This document shows, in pieces, positions 28,391-34,853 of a stretch of 64,000 bases of DNA. This DNA comes from Vibrio mimicus (GTDB taxonomy: Bacteria > Pseudomonadota > Gammaproteobacteria > Enterobacterales > Vibrionaceae): assembly GCF_019048845.1 (NCBI RefSeq), contig NZ_CP077426.1:915501-979500 (forward strand), written 5' to 3'. The notes beneath the pieces were generated by a model. It searched no databases, had not been told where the DNA came from, and saw nothing but the letters and a program-made list of their open reading frames with translations. The translations under genes were made by a program, and so were the position numbers. Numbering within the stretch: the first letter of the stretch is position 1; each line of letters begins with the position of its first letter.

Positions 28391-28419
28391 ATAATATCGA
28401 CCCGATGCTTGCTTGTAAA
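28391..28419 (-). promoter_or_regulatory. Promoter of tRNA-Ser
   Basis: On the minus strand: -35 TTTACA (28414-28419), 17-base spacer, -10 TATTAT (28391-28396), followed by a GC-rich discriminator GCGCCC. Such a discriminator is typical of stringently controlled stable-RNA promoters. The tRNA starts about 10 bases after the -10. Confidence 0.75.
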
Positions 28420-28506
28420 GCCCCTAAAACACTGTTTGCTCTAATTATGTACACTTGGTCAATGTTTTTATTGCTAAGCGCTATTTTTTACAAGTTTAAA
28501 AACGGA

Positions 28507-28535
28507 AAAGGGGAGTTTCTAAGAAACTCCCCTTT
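28507..28535 (-). terminator. Terminator downstream of tRNA-Pro
   Basis: Long perfect inverted repeat AAAGGGGAGTTTCT / AGAAACTCCCCTTT. On the minus strand it is followed by TTTTCC. It lies just past the CCA end of the tRNA-Pro copy and would have ended the native tRNA-Pro transcript. Confidence 0.8.
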
Positions 28536-28542
28536 AGGTGTA

Positions 28543-28592
28543 TGGTCGGACTGAGAGGATTTGAACCTCCGACCCCCGACACCCCATGACGG
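28543..28592 (-). repeat. Prophage attachment site: 3' half of tRNA-Pro(GGG)
   Basis: Read on the minus strand, the segment begins in the anticodon arm (GTCATGGGGTGTCGG), continues through the T arm (GGTTCAAATCC) and ends with TCCGACCA. It matches the 3' half of bacterial tRNA-Pro with anticodon GGG. The 5' half is missing: to the right the sequence changes to unrelated DNA. This is the displaced 3' end left by integration of the prophage; the intact gene, repaired by phage sequence, should lie at the other prophage end beyond 64000. Confidence 0.85.
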
Positions 28593-28720
28593 CAGCTTAA
28601 TCAGCTTAACTTATTGAATTATAAGTATTCACTGTGATTTTGGACGGTGTTGCGTGGGTCATTTTGGAACAATTCAGCACAATCAAATCAATAAGTTACG
28701 CTTGAGTTTTGGAACCGAAA

Positions 28721-29284
28721 TTAGAGACCAACTCGCTGCAACATCCAACCATATACGTGAGTTTCGTTCTTCTCTCTGGCTTCTGTTATGTCTAAGTATC
28801 GACCGCCTTGACTAGCATTCAGAGACTTCCATAGAACGAATTCACCTTCTCGTCCACGCTTGGCCAGAAATGCGGTTAGAGCAGAAATGGTCGCTGGGCC
28901 AATAAGTCCGTCAACCACTATATCCTTATAGTATTTCTGCTTGTTGTTATAGACGTTTAACCAGCGCTGCAAGAACCGCGCTGCAGTTTCTTGTCCCATG
29001 TTTACACCGGTATCAATAAGTTCTTCACCAATGATGGCGCTTACAGTATGTACTTTGTCGAACCGTACTCGGCGTACGTATTCATTTAAGAACATGTCTT
29101 TAGCTATATCTGGCGTCAAATCATCCATAGAGCCTTTGTAGCCCAATCTGCGAGCCGTTTCTTCGGTAATCCCGTAAGTTGTGTCTCCGCCCAAATCGTC
29201 TGGGTTATTCGAACGAAAACCTTCTTTTTCCATGATCTCAATGATTATTTCATCGATTGTGCGAGCTTTAGGTACGTTTTGCAT
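28721..29284 (-). CDS. Phage endolysin, glycoside hydrolase family 108
   Basis: 187 aa from ATG 29284. An ATG two codons upstream touches the Shine-Dalgarno sequence AGGAG and is not usable. The N-terminal catalytic region has the GH108 pattern EKEGFRSNNPDDLGGDTTYGIT, with the likely catalytic Glu near residue 23. The C-terminal part (VVDGLIGPATISALTAFL) resembles a peptidoglycan-binding domain. It should cut the glycan strands of peptidoglycan at lysis. It lies at the edge of the prophage on the minus strand, away from the holin gene at 44999. Confidence 0.9.
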   Translation of the reverse strand: MQNVPKARTIDEIIIEIMEKEGFRSNNPDDLGGDTTYGITEETARRLGYKGSMDDLTPDIAKDMFLNEYVRRVRFDKVHTVSAIIGEELIDTGVNMGQETAARFLQRWLNVYNNKQKYYKDIVVDGLIGPATISALTAFLAKRGREGEFVLWKSLNASQGGRYLDITEAREKNETHVYGWMLQRVGL

Positions 29285-29286
29285 AG

Positions 29287-29535
29287 TCATCTCCTGTTGG
29301 TGATGAGTGCATTCTTACCCCGCTGAAAAACTTCTAAGAGGGCGTTCTTTATGAAGGCTCTGTATCTATTGATAAGTGCGATACCCATATAAAGAACGCC
29401 CAGCATAAGACAGGCGCTTTTACTCCTTATTGCTCTTCCCCCGCACCCCCTTAAGAAATATGGGCGCGCAGGCAGAGGGATTAGCGTGAAAAAAAGAATG
29501 GCGGCTTGGGTGTGTCGCGTCAATATCCTTTCCAC
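29287..29535 (-). CDS. Possible small basic membrane protein upstream of endolysin
   Basis: 82 codons from a GTG at 29535. Two hydrophobic stretches (AAILFFTLIPLPA and ACLMLGVLYMGIALI) in a very basic protein. The last codons (AGG AGA TGA) provide the Shine-Dalgarno sequence of the endolysin gene, which would couple the two. Against it: no strong start signal and an unusual composition. It could be a holin-like protein or a chance open frame. Confidence 0.3.
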   Translation of the reverse strand: MERILTRHTQAAILFFTLIPLPARPYFLRGCGGRAIRSKSACLMLGVLYMGIALINRYRAFIKNALLEVFQRGKNALITNRR

Positions 29536-29923
29536 ACATACCTAGCTAAAACCTGTGGAATTATGGGTTACTTTTTCTAATCCATTGTCTCTATTGGGTT
29601 TGTAATAAATTTTCATCCATGGATTAGCTCTTTTTTTCCATATGTTTGCTTTTTTTGTCCATGTCTTCTGTTTTTGCCGATTTCGCTACCCCTTCTCTTT
29701 CTTTTCTTTCTTTATTTAATAAAAAGAGAGAGATAGATAACTAGGAAGTGAGAGATGCGCGTAAATGAGTCCCCCATATATAATTTTTTCTGTCTATTTT
29801 TTATCCCATGAATTTTTTCTACTCCCATGGTTTTTTCCATGGGTTTTCTAAAGCCCTCCAAATAGTGTGAACCCTTATGGATACTGGGCTCAGTCAGTTC
29901 TCTCATAGCGAGTCCACAAGTCC
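29536..29923. other. Non-coding region with T-tracts and repeated CCATG motifs before the integrase
   Basis: About 390 bases without a credible gene. It contains long pyrimidine and purine runs (around 29690-29740) and repeated CCATG(G) sequences next to T-tracts at 29616-29626, 29651-29665, 29805-29818, 29824-29843 and 29921-29934. The pair at 29824-29843 forms an inverted repeat CCCATGG-T6-CCATGGG. The integrase start codon lies inside the last copy. Likely binding sites for the integrase, an excisionase or a repressor. Confidence 0.5.
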
Positions 29924-30970
29924 ATGGATTTTTCTGCCCCTACCAAAGAAATGAAAACCTCATCAATACCAACTGATCTGATTGATCAATTTCTTACCTG
30001 GAAAGGCGAGAACGAGAATTGCAGTGCTAGAACTGTGAAGAAGTATCGGGGATTGCTGAACCAACTAGATAAGTTCTTGAGCGGTAACTTTGCTGCTGCT
30101 GAGCTAAAGACATTAGAGCAGTTCTCTGGCGGGTGGTTGCATCGAGCGGGTTATTCGGCGGCATCACGTAAGGTAGCCGTTGCAGCTATTCGAGGCTTTT
30201 ATTCTTTTCTTGCTAAGCGTCGAATTGTGGCTAGAAACCCTGCAGCTGATTTGGTTTACCCCAGAATGGGTCGTAGGCTTCCAAGATTCATGGGGCTAAA
30301 AAGCGCAGAAGCTTTGTTATTCCAGCCCAACTTAACATCATTGTCTGGTGTACGAGATAGCGCGATGTTGGCTTTGCTCATCGGTTGTGGTTTTCGAGTT
30401 GCTGGTTTGTGTGGCCTGAATGAATCACAGCTAATTTGGTATCAGTATGGTGAAGTTGAGCGCTTAGCCATACGAACGCTTGAGAAAGGTGAACGAGAGC
30501 GTTTAGTGCCGGTACCACTTGAAGCAATGCTATTAGTCCAGGCATACCTTGGCCATCATGACCTAAAACATGTTGATCGAGTGTTGGATAATGGCGATCA
30601 AGTGCTGTTTGTTAATCTTCGGAACCGTCACGTTCCTGAATGGGAACATCGCGGGGAGTTACGTCGGTTGTCCACTAGAGCGGTTGACCGAATGATAAAA
30701 AAGTATGCGATAGCAGCTGGTGTTCCTGAAGACCAAGCTCATGCGCATGCACTGCGCCATTTGTTTGGTACCGAGCTAGCTGAATCAGACTCTAGTACTC
30801 TGCAAATTCAAGCTCTGATGGGGCATGCTGACCCCAAAACTTCTGAGATATATTCACACATCTCGATGCGTAAAATGACTCATGTACTCGATAAAGGTAA
30901 TCCCCTAGGTAAGATGGAAACACCTGTGTCAGCATTGTTGAATGAGCTACGAAAAGGAAAACTGGCATGA
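29924..30970 (+). CDS. int: Prophage tyrosine integrase
   Basis: 348 aa with a SAM-like N-terminal domain (about residues 13-100, FLTWKGENENCSARTVKKYRG) and a catalytic domain containing the Arg in IGCGFRVAGL, Lys in RTLEKGERERL, HxxR in HALRHLFG, His in LMGHAD and nucleophile Tyr in SEIYSHIS. It presumably integrates the phage into tRNA-Pro. The start may be ATG 29924 or 29951; neither has a good ribosome-binding site. It overlaps the next gene (ATGA at 30967). Confidence 0.93.
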   Translation: MDFSAPTKEMKTSSIPTDLIDQFLTWKGENENCSARTVKKYRGLLNQLDKFLSGNFAAAELKTLEQFSGGWLHRAGYSAASRKVAVAAIRGFYSFLAKRRIVARNPAADLVYPRMGRRLPRFMGLKSAEALLFQPNLTSLSGVRDSAMLALLIGCGFRVAGLCGLNESQLIWYQYGEVERLAIRTLEKGERERLVPVPLEAMLLVQAYLGHHDLKHVDRVLDNGDQVLFVNLRNRHVPEWEHRGELRRLSTRAVDRMIKKYAIAAGVPEDQAHAHALRHLFGTELAESDSSTLQIQALMGHADPKTSEIYSHISMRKMTHVLDKGNPLGKMETPVSALLNELRKGKLA

Positions 30971-31206
30971 AGCTAAGACCATTACATGATTGGGTCATCA
31001 TCAAGCGTGATAAGCCGTTAGAAAGTTTGTTTTGGGTTCCTGATAAGCCTGGTAATACTGGGGAAGTTGTTGCGATTGGACCCAGAGTCGTAGAAGTTAA
31101 CGTTGGAGCCAGAGTCCAATTCAATCCTTATGCGGGTCTTGATGTTACTGCTGCTGGCAATACTTGGTTGTTTATCAATGAAGCTGAGATCAGTGTTATT
31201 TTTTAG
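30967..31206 (+). CDS. GroES-like (Cpn10) protein encoded by the prophage
   Basis: 79 aa. The N-terminus MKLRPLHDWVIIKRD is nearly that of bacterial GroES (MKIRPLHDRVIVKR), and GEVVAIGPRVVEVNVGARVQFNPYAG fits the conserved beta-barrel. Between them a short segment, ESLFWVPDKPGN, sits where GroES has its mobile loop; the hydrophobic FWV could replace the IVL that contacts GroEL. It is shorter than host GroES (about 97 aa). Phage co-chaperonins such as T4 Gp31 help fold capsid proteins with host GroEL. Here it is translationally coupled to the integrase gene and far from the capsid genes, which is odd. Confidence 0.8.
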   Translation: MKLRPLHDWVIIKRDKPLESLFWVPDKPGNTGEVVAIGPRVVEVNVGARVQFNPYAGLDVTAAGNTWLFINEAEISVIF

Positions 31207-31429
31207 CTTTATCCAGTTCTTCTTTTTCTCGCATCATTTGCAGTAATAGTTGTACTTGGTAAGTAAGCTCTGCAACTTCCATATTATCAACTTTTCTCTC
31301 GAAACTTTCTTCTAAACGTGCAACTAGCTCCGCATTTAGAGAACGCATGTTTTTTTTAGCTTCTTCCTCTAATTTTTCTTTTAATTCCGGTGGCATACGC
31401 AATCCGAAAGGGTTGATATTCCTACTCAT
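31196..31429 (-). CDS. Arc-like ribbon-helix-helix repressor (leftward)
   Basis: 77 aa from ATG 31429. The N-terminal NPFGLRMPPELKEKLEEEAK and RSLNAELVARLEESF are the strand, first helix and second helix of an Arc/MetJ-type DNA-binding domain. A helical tail follows. It is divergent from a second Arc-like gene at 31545, with palindromic sites between them. Its 3' end overlaps the GroES-like gene by 11 bases on the opposite strand. Confidence 0.85.
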   Translation of the reverse strand: MSRNINPFGLRMPPELKEKLEEEAKKNMRSLNAELVARLEESFERKVDNMEVAELTYQVQLLLQMMREKEELDKAKK

Positions 31430-31456
31430 CAATTAGTTCCAATCTTGCAAAGTGAT

Positions 31457-31531
31457 TGCACAGTGTAATTATTTTTCTTTGACTTTTATAGCTACACCGT
31501 GTAATTATAATTTTAGTTTCACGGTGTAACC
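31457..31531. promoter_or_regulatory. Divergent promoter and operator sites between two Arc-like genes
   Basis: Three related sites: CACAGTGTAATTA (31460-31472), the palindrome TACACCGTGTA followed by ATTAT (31493-31508), and CACGGTGTAACC (31520-31531). A rightward promoter TTGACT (31479-31484) with an AT-rich -10 around 31502-31511 overlaps the central palindrome. The sites are likely bound by one or both Arc-like proteins. Confidence 0.65.
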
Positions 31532-31544
31532 ATAAGGTAGAGAT

Positions 31545-31697
31545 ATGAAAACAGAAGTTCCACTTCAAATAAGATTGCCTAAAGAATTGTTGGATTGGCT
31601 TACAGACACGGCAGCGAAAGATAGACGGAGTCGAAATGCAGAGATTGTGTATTTGTTAGAGCAAACCAAGGAACAGCAGGAAAAAGCGAACGGATAA
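31545..31697 (+). CDS. Arc-like ribbon-helix-helix protein (rightward), short
   Basis: 50 aa: MKTEVPLQIRLPKELLDWLT begins it, then AAKDRRSRNAEIVYLLEQ. The beta-strand residues VPLQIRLP and the RSRNAEIV turn are typical of Arc/Mnt repressors, and 50 aa is the size of P22 Arc. Preceded by AAGGTAGAGAT at a suitable distance. With the divergent Arc-like gene it forms a small switch that resembles the P22 immI arrangement. Confidence 0.82.
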   Translation: MKTEVPLQIRLPKELLDWLTDTAAKDRRSRNAEIVYLLEQTKEQQEKANG

Positions 31698-31702
31698 AAG
31701 AA

Positions 31703-31732
31703 AGCCCCAAGGTGCGGTAACACCTTAGGGCT
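31703..31732 (-). terminator. Hairpin, better as a minus-strand terminator
   Basis: Stem 31703-31714 / 31721-31732. On the plus strand it has one C-A mismatch; on the minus strand the same position is a G-U pair and the stem is followed by TTTCTTTT. This suggests that it ends a leftward transcript, although no minus-strand gene is seen to its right. Confidence 0.5.
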
Positions 31733-31764
31733 GGATTGAACATTAACGATTAGGAGAATATTCA

Positions 31765-31977
31765 ATGCGGACAAAGCATACCACAGCCATGCCGACAGGC
31801 AAGGATTCACACTCTCTCGTCAACGAAGCGACACTGATGCTGAACGGCCTTGCAGACCTCGCTAGCGGCCATGAAGGGCAAATAGAACAGCTTTCTGGCG
31901 AATCACTTCACTTTTTACTCAAGGCGGTCAGCGAAAAGCTGAGCCTTGCCATGTATCAAATGGAACACGGAGCCTAA
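31765..31977 (+). CDS. Small helical phage protein, paralogue of the one at 40713
   Basis: 70 aa with ribosome-binding site TAGGAG. The pattern KDSHSLVNEATLMLNGLADL, then GQIEQLSGESLHFLLKAVSEKL, is shared with the 67-aa protein at 40713 (KDSHTLVYEARQMVGGLSAM, then AIEALTAEQLFFLFQALGEKL). No known domain is recognised. Its place before a KilA-N protein suggests a regulatory or accessory role, but no function can be given. Confidence 0.7.
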   Translation: MRTKHTTAMPTGKDSHSLVNEATLMLNGLADLASGHEGQIEQLSGESLHFLLKAVSEKLSLAMYQMEHGA

Positions 31978-31978
31978 T

Positions 31979-32860
31979 ATGACATTGCCCATGCAGATTA
32001 CGGGCGTAGAGATACGCCAAACCTCCAACGGATTGTATTGTTTGAATGACTTACACCAAGCCGCAGGAGGTGAAAAAACGCATCAAATAACCAACTGGCT
32101 TAGAAATGATCAAACGAAAGCTCTAATTGAAGAAATGCAAACCTCAGATATGAGGTTTGGGGTCGAAAAACCACTGGAAATTATTCATGGTGGTCCAGAA
32201 CGCGGCACTTATGTCTGCGAAATACTGGTGTATAACTACGCGGCTTGGATCAGCCCTAAATTCAATTTATTGGTCTTTGAAACCTTTATGCGAGTGGTTC
32301 ACGGTGAACAGGTAAGTAAGCCATCGTTAGGCGTGGATTTTGAGCAAGCATTGGCTTCTGTTCGTTTATTATGTGAAGAGGCAGGAATAACCCGCAAGAA
32401 CAACTTACACGGGTATTATCAGCTTGCGAAAGACTTTGGTTTAGAGCGTTACTTTCAGCCTCATTTGGAAGACGTTCAACCAAAGAAAGAGGTCGTAAAG
32501 GCAATTGGTGAACATCAACACGGTGCTGCTTGGTTTGTTACGCTTGAGCTGTTTCTTAAGGCATTAACCAATGGCAAAGTTAATCAGAATGTTTATCCCT
32601 GGCTAATTGAGGAAGGCCAGTTTTATGTCCGTACTAGTACGATTGTGAACTACCTTCGCAGCGTACCTGAGCTGTACAAGCATATGCTTCAGTTCGGAAT
32701 CAACTCGGACCGAGTGTTAAAGAAAGAACTCAAAAAACAGAATCTGATTAATATTGACGGTATCGAGAAGAGTATTACTCAGGAACGTCACGCTAATATG
32801 GTTGGTATGTCCGTATCTCTACTCAAATCTCAGGGCTTTTCTTTCCCTGCTTCCTCATGA
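31979..32860 (+). CDS. KilA-N domain protein
   Basis: 293 aa from ATG 31979. The N-terminal KilA-N DNA-binding domain is clear: IRQTSNGLYCLNDLHQAAGG, HQITNWLRNDQTKALIEEM, then RGTYVCEILVYNYAAWISPKF. The C-terminal half (about 125-290) is helical with no known domain. KilA-N proteins of phages act as antirepressors or lysogeny regulators. It follows the small helical gene by one base and probably shares its transcript, ahead of the late genes. Confidence 0.85.
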   Translation: MTLPMQITGVEIRQTSNGLYCLNDLHQAAGGEKTHQITNWLRNDQTKALIEEMQTSDMRFGVEKPLEIIHGGPERGTYVCEILVYNYAAWISPKFNLLVFETFMRVVHGEQVSKPSLGVDFEQALASVRLLCEEAGITRKNNLHGYYQLAKDFGLERYFQPHLEDVQPKKEVVKAIGEHQHGAAWFVTLELFLKALTNGKVNQNVYPWLIEEGQFYVRTSTIVNYLRSVPELYKHMLQFGINSDRVLKKELKKQNLINIDGIEKSITQERHANMVGMSVSLLKSQGFSFPASS

Positions 32861-32992
32861 TCGCCTGATTGGTACCGTCATTAATGTCGGTACCAAATTC
32901 CCCCTATATACAGTTCAGACTCAATATTTTTGAATGCTCTACACAGACTCTCTTACTGCACTTTAACGTCTTAGAACTTATATAACCCGTCT

Positions 32993-33021
32993 TTAACTTA
33001 ATTTCTAAACTCAGGTATACT
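32993..33021 (+). promoter_or_regulatory. Candidate sigma-70 promoter for the head operon
   Basis: -35 TTAACT (32993-32998), 17-base spacer, -10 TATACT (33016-33021). It would start transcription near 33028 and read into the terminase genes. Confidence 0.45.
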
Positions 33022-33084
33022 GGATGTTGGCGGACGATTGCGGGAGCTTTGAGAACTCGCTTTCGAAACGACCAAAACCGTCAA

Positions 33085-33100
33085 TGTGATACATATCACT
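33085..33100. promoter_or_regulatory. CRP-binding-site-like palindrome
   Basis: TGTGA-TACATA-TCACT matches the CRP half-sites TGTGA and TCACA in 9 of 10 bases with the correct 6-base spacing. It lies about 110 bases before the first gene of the head operon. Confidence 0.5.
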
Positions 33101-33195
33101 AGCTGCACATACTGACAGAATGCGCAGCTCATCAATTCACTGTGGTGCCCGAGCCTTTGTGTTTACTGACTTCAGTTTTCATAAAGGACAAGGGA

Positions 33196-33891
33196 ATGCG
33201 CAGCTCAATTTCAAAATATCTAGGTGTACTAAGAGATCATCAGGTCACTACTCATGGGGTGGGGGCTCGGCATATAGATTCCTCTTTGCTTTTAGGGGGG
33301 GGACGGTACCTAGATAACTGCACCAAATTAGAACTTTCATTAAGCGCCGATGAGCTTGATTTGGCTTTTGACTGTTTGTCACTTCCACAGCACTGGACAG
33401 AGATTAAGAATCATCTTGGCTCGTTACGCTTTCTTGAACTTTGGCGAGGCCTCGAAACGCTGCGAACTGGCCATCGGCTCAGAATGTATGTCGATACAAT
33501 TACTGAACGTTATACACAGATGTCTGAAGAGGAATTTGAAGATTGGTTAGATTCCAGACGGCTCCCTAAGCCTTGGTTTGAAATCTATTACGCGACGACC
33601 GCGGAGCAGTATCGCTTTATATGGCAAACCCTATTCAATGCTGCATATCACCCATCAAGACGAGCATTGCGCATCTACGTCCCTAGCTTGAATAGCTGGA
33701 ATAATCATTTGAAACAGATACTGCTGTTTAACCTCCTTGCTGCAGGTGTTCCTCGAGAAAAAGTATCTCATCAACTGCTCATCTGGACTGGGCAAACCGC
33801 ATCGATGTCAAGAATCTTGCTTGCTGATAAAGCGCTGCGCGAATTGACTCCCTCCATACAGAAACAAAAATCTGGCGAAATGGCTGTATGA
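33196..33891 (+). CDS. Phage protein of unknown function before the terminase genes
   Basis: 231 aa from ATG 33196 (ribosome-binding site AAGGGA); the longer frame from 33142 lacks a good start. Mostly helical, soluble, slightly basic, without known motifs; FIWQTLFNAAYHPSRRALRIYVPSL is a representative stretch. It overlaps the next gene by four bases (ATGA), so it belongs to the head operon. A DNA-packaging or regulatory role is possible from position only. Confidence 0.7.
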   Translation: MRSSISKYLGVLRDHQVTTHGVGARHIDSSLLLGGGRYLDNCTKLELSLSADELDLAFDCLSLPQHWTEIKNHLGSLRFLELWRGLETLRTGHRLRMYVDTITERYTQMSEEEFEDWLDSRRLPKPWFEIYYATTAEQYRFIWQTLFNAAYHPSRRALRIYVPSLNSWNNHLKQILLFNLLAAGVPREKVSHQLLIWTGQTASMSRILLADKALRELTPSIQKQKSGEMAV

Positions 33892-34853
33892 ATGAACGAG
33901 AACTGCCGAGAGCCATGATTACATTCAAGTGCAGCTGCTGTAATTACACCTTTAAAAGCGAGCCATCTCGTATTGAGGATGAGCCTAGTCGCGCGCATCC
34001 ATTCCGATATTTTGCTATTTGCGATGGTTGTCAGCGGGAAGTTCAGCAAGCACCATGGGAAGTGGGGCAGTTCTGTGCAGTTTTAGCGGCTACAGGTCCA
34101 AAAACGACAGAAGGGAAAGCCAAGTCTGCGGCTAACTTGCGGGTAGTAAGCGATCGAGCTGTGAGCCGATTTAATGCCCTTAAGCACGGAGCAACGGCCA
34201 GAACAGCCTTGTTTTTCCCCGCTCGACCTGGCAAGTACCCTCAGTGTGCCACTTGCGATGTTGACCACGCCTATTGTGCGACCCAGCCTGCATGTATCAA
34301 ACGAACTGAATTGATGATGCAGCATCTTATTGCGTTTCAATCCAACGACCCGAGCAAGCTCACCGAGCTTCACGCCATCAACCAAGCAAACATGGCTGCG
34401 ATATTCCAAGACATGATGCAAACCATTGTTGCTGATGGCGTTGCCTTGCGTAATCCAGTGTATGACTTCGACAAAGACGGTGGTTTTCACATCGGCCAGT
34501 ACACCAATAACCGTGGAGAAAAGGAAATCATTGAAGAGGTTAAAGCTCATCCACTCTTAAAACCCATGCTCGAGATGCTGAGCAAAAATAATCTCTCGAT
34601 GTCTGATCTCAACATGACACCGAAAATTCAGACTGACCACGGTTTGGAGCTAGGTCGAATGCAAGAGCAAGAAGATGACCGTGAGTCCGCACTCGAATAC
34701 CAGAAGAAGATGACAGAGGATATGTCAGGGTTACGAGAGATGATTGCTCGCTCTCGCCAGCGCATTCGAAACGACGATATCCTCATCGAGCACAGCCAGG
34801 AGCATGCTGCTGAAGATGGGGATTACATCACTGGAGAGCTAGACAATGGCTGA
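33888..34853 (+). CDS. Zinc-ribbon phage protein, possible small terminase
   Basis: 321 aa. The first 40 residues have two CxxC pairs (CSCC and CDGC), a likely zinc ribbon. Then GPKTTEGKAKSAANLRV and RFNALKHGATARTALF, a pattern common in phage proteins encoded directly before the large terminase. A second Cys cluster CATCDVDHAYCATQPAC follows (about 115-132), and the C-terminus is a charged helical tail. It overlaps terL by 8 bases. Small terminase function is an inference from position. Confidence 0.6.
   Translation: MNERELPRAMITFKCSCCNYTFKSEPSRIEDEPSRAHPFRYFAICDGCQREVQQAPWEVGQFCAVLAATGPKTTEGKAKSAANLRVVSDRAVSRFNALKHGATARTALFFPARPGKYPQCATCDVDHAYCATQPACIKRTELMMQHLIAFQSNDPSKLTELHAINQANMAAIFQDMMQTIVADGVALRNPVYDFDKDGGFHIGQYTNNRGEKEIIEEVKAHPLLKPMLEMLSKNNLSMSDLNMTPKIQTDHGLELGRMQEQEDDRESALEYQKKMTEDMSGLREMIARSRQRIRNDDILIEHSQEHAAEDGDYITGELDNG

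Larger units (their letters stand above)
32861..33195. other. Intergenic region before the head genes, with promoter and CRP-like site
   Basis: About 335 bases without a credible gene; the open frames here lack start signals or are upstream extensions. Contents: an inverted repeat TTGGTACCG / CGGTACCAA near 32869-32896, without a T run; a candidate sigma-70 promoter at 32993-33021; a near-consensus CRP site at 33085-33100; and AATGCGCAGCTCA at 33119-33131, repeated exactly at 33195-33207 over the start of the next gene. Confidence 0.6.

Noticed and set aside
29401..29480. Integron attC (VCR-like) element
   Set aside because: A GC-rich patch with short inverted repeats was checked, but the conserved attC ends are absent.
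29712..29906. 64-codon minus-strand open frame before the integrase
   Set aside because: Low-complexity AT-rich sequence with repeated motifs; more likely regulatory DNA.
33120..33317. 65-codon open frame overlapping the start of the gene at 33196
   Set aside because: Different frame from the convincing gene, no homology pattern; it arises from the duplicated ATGCGCAGCTCA.
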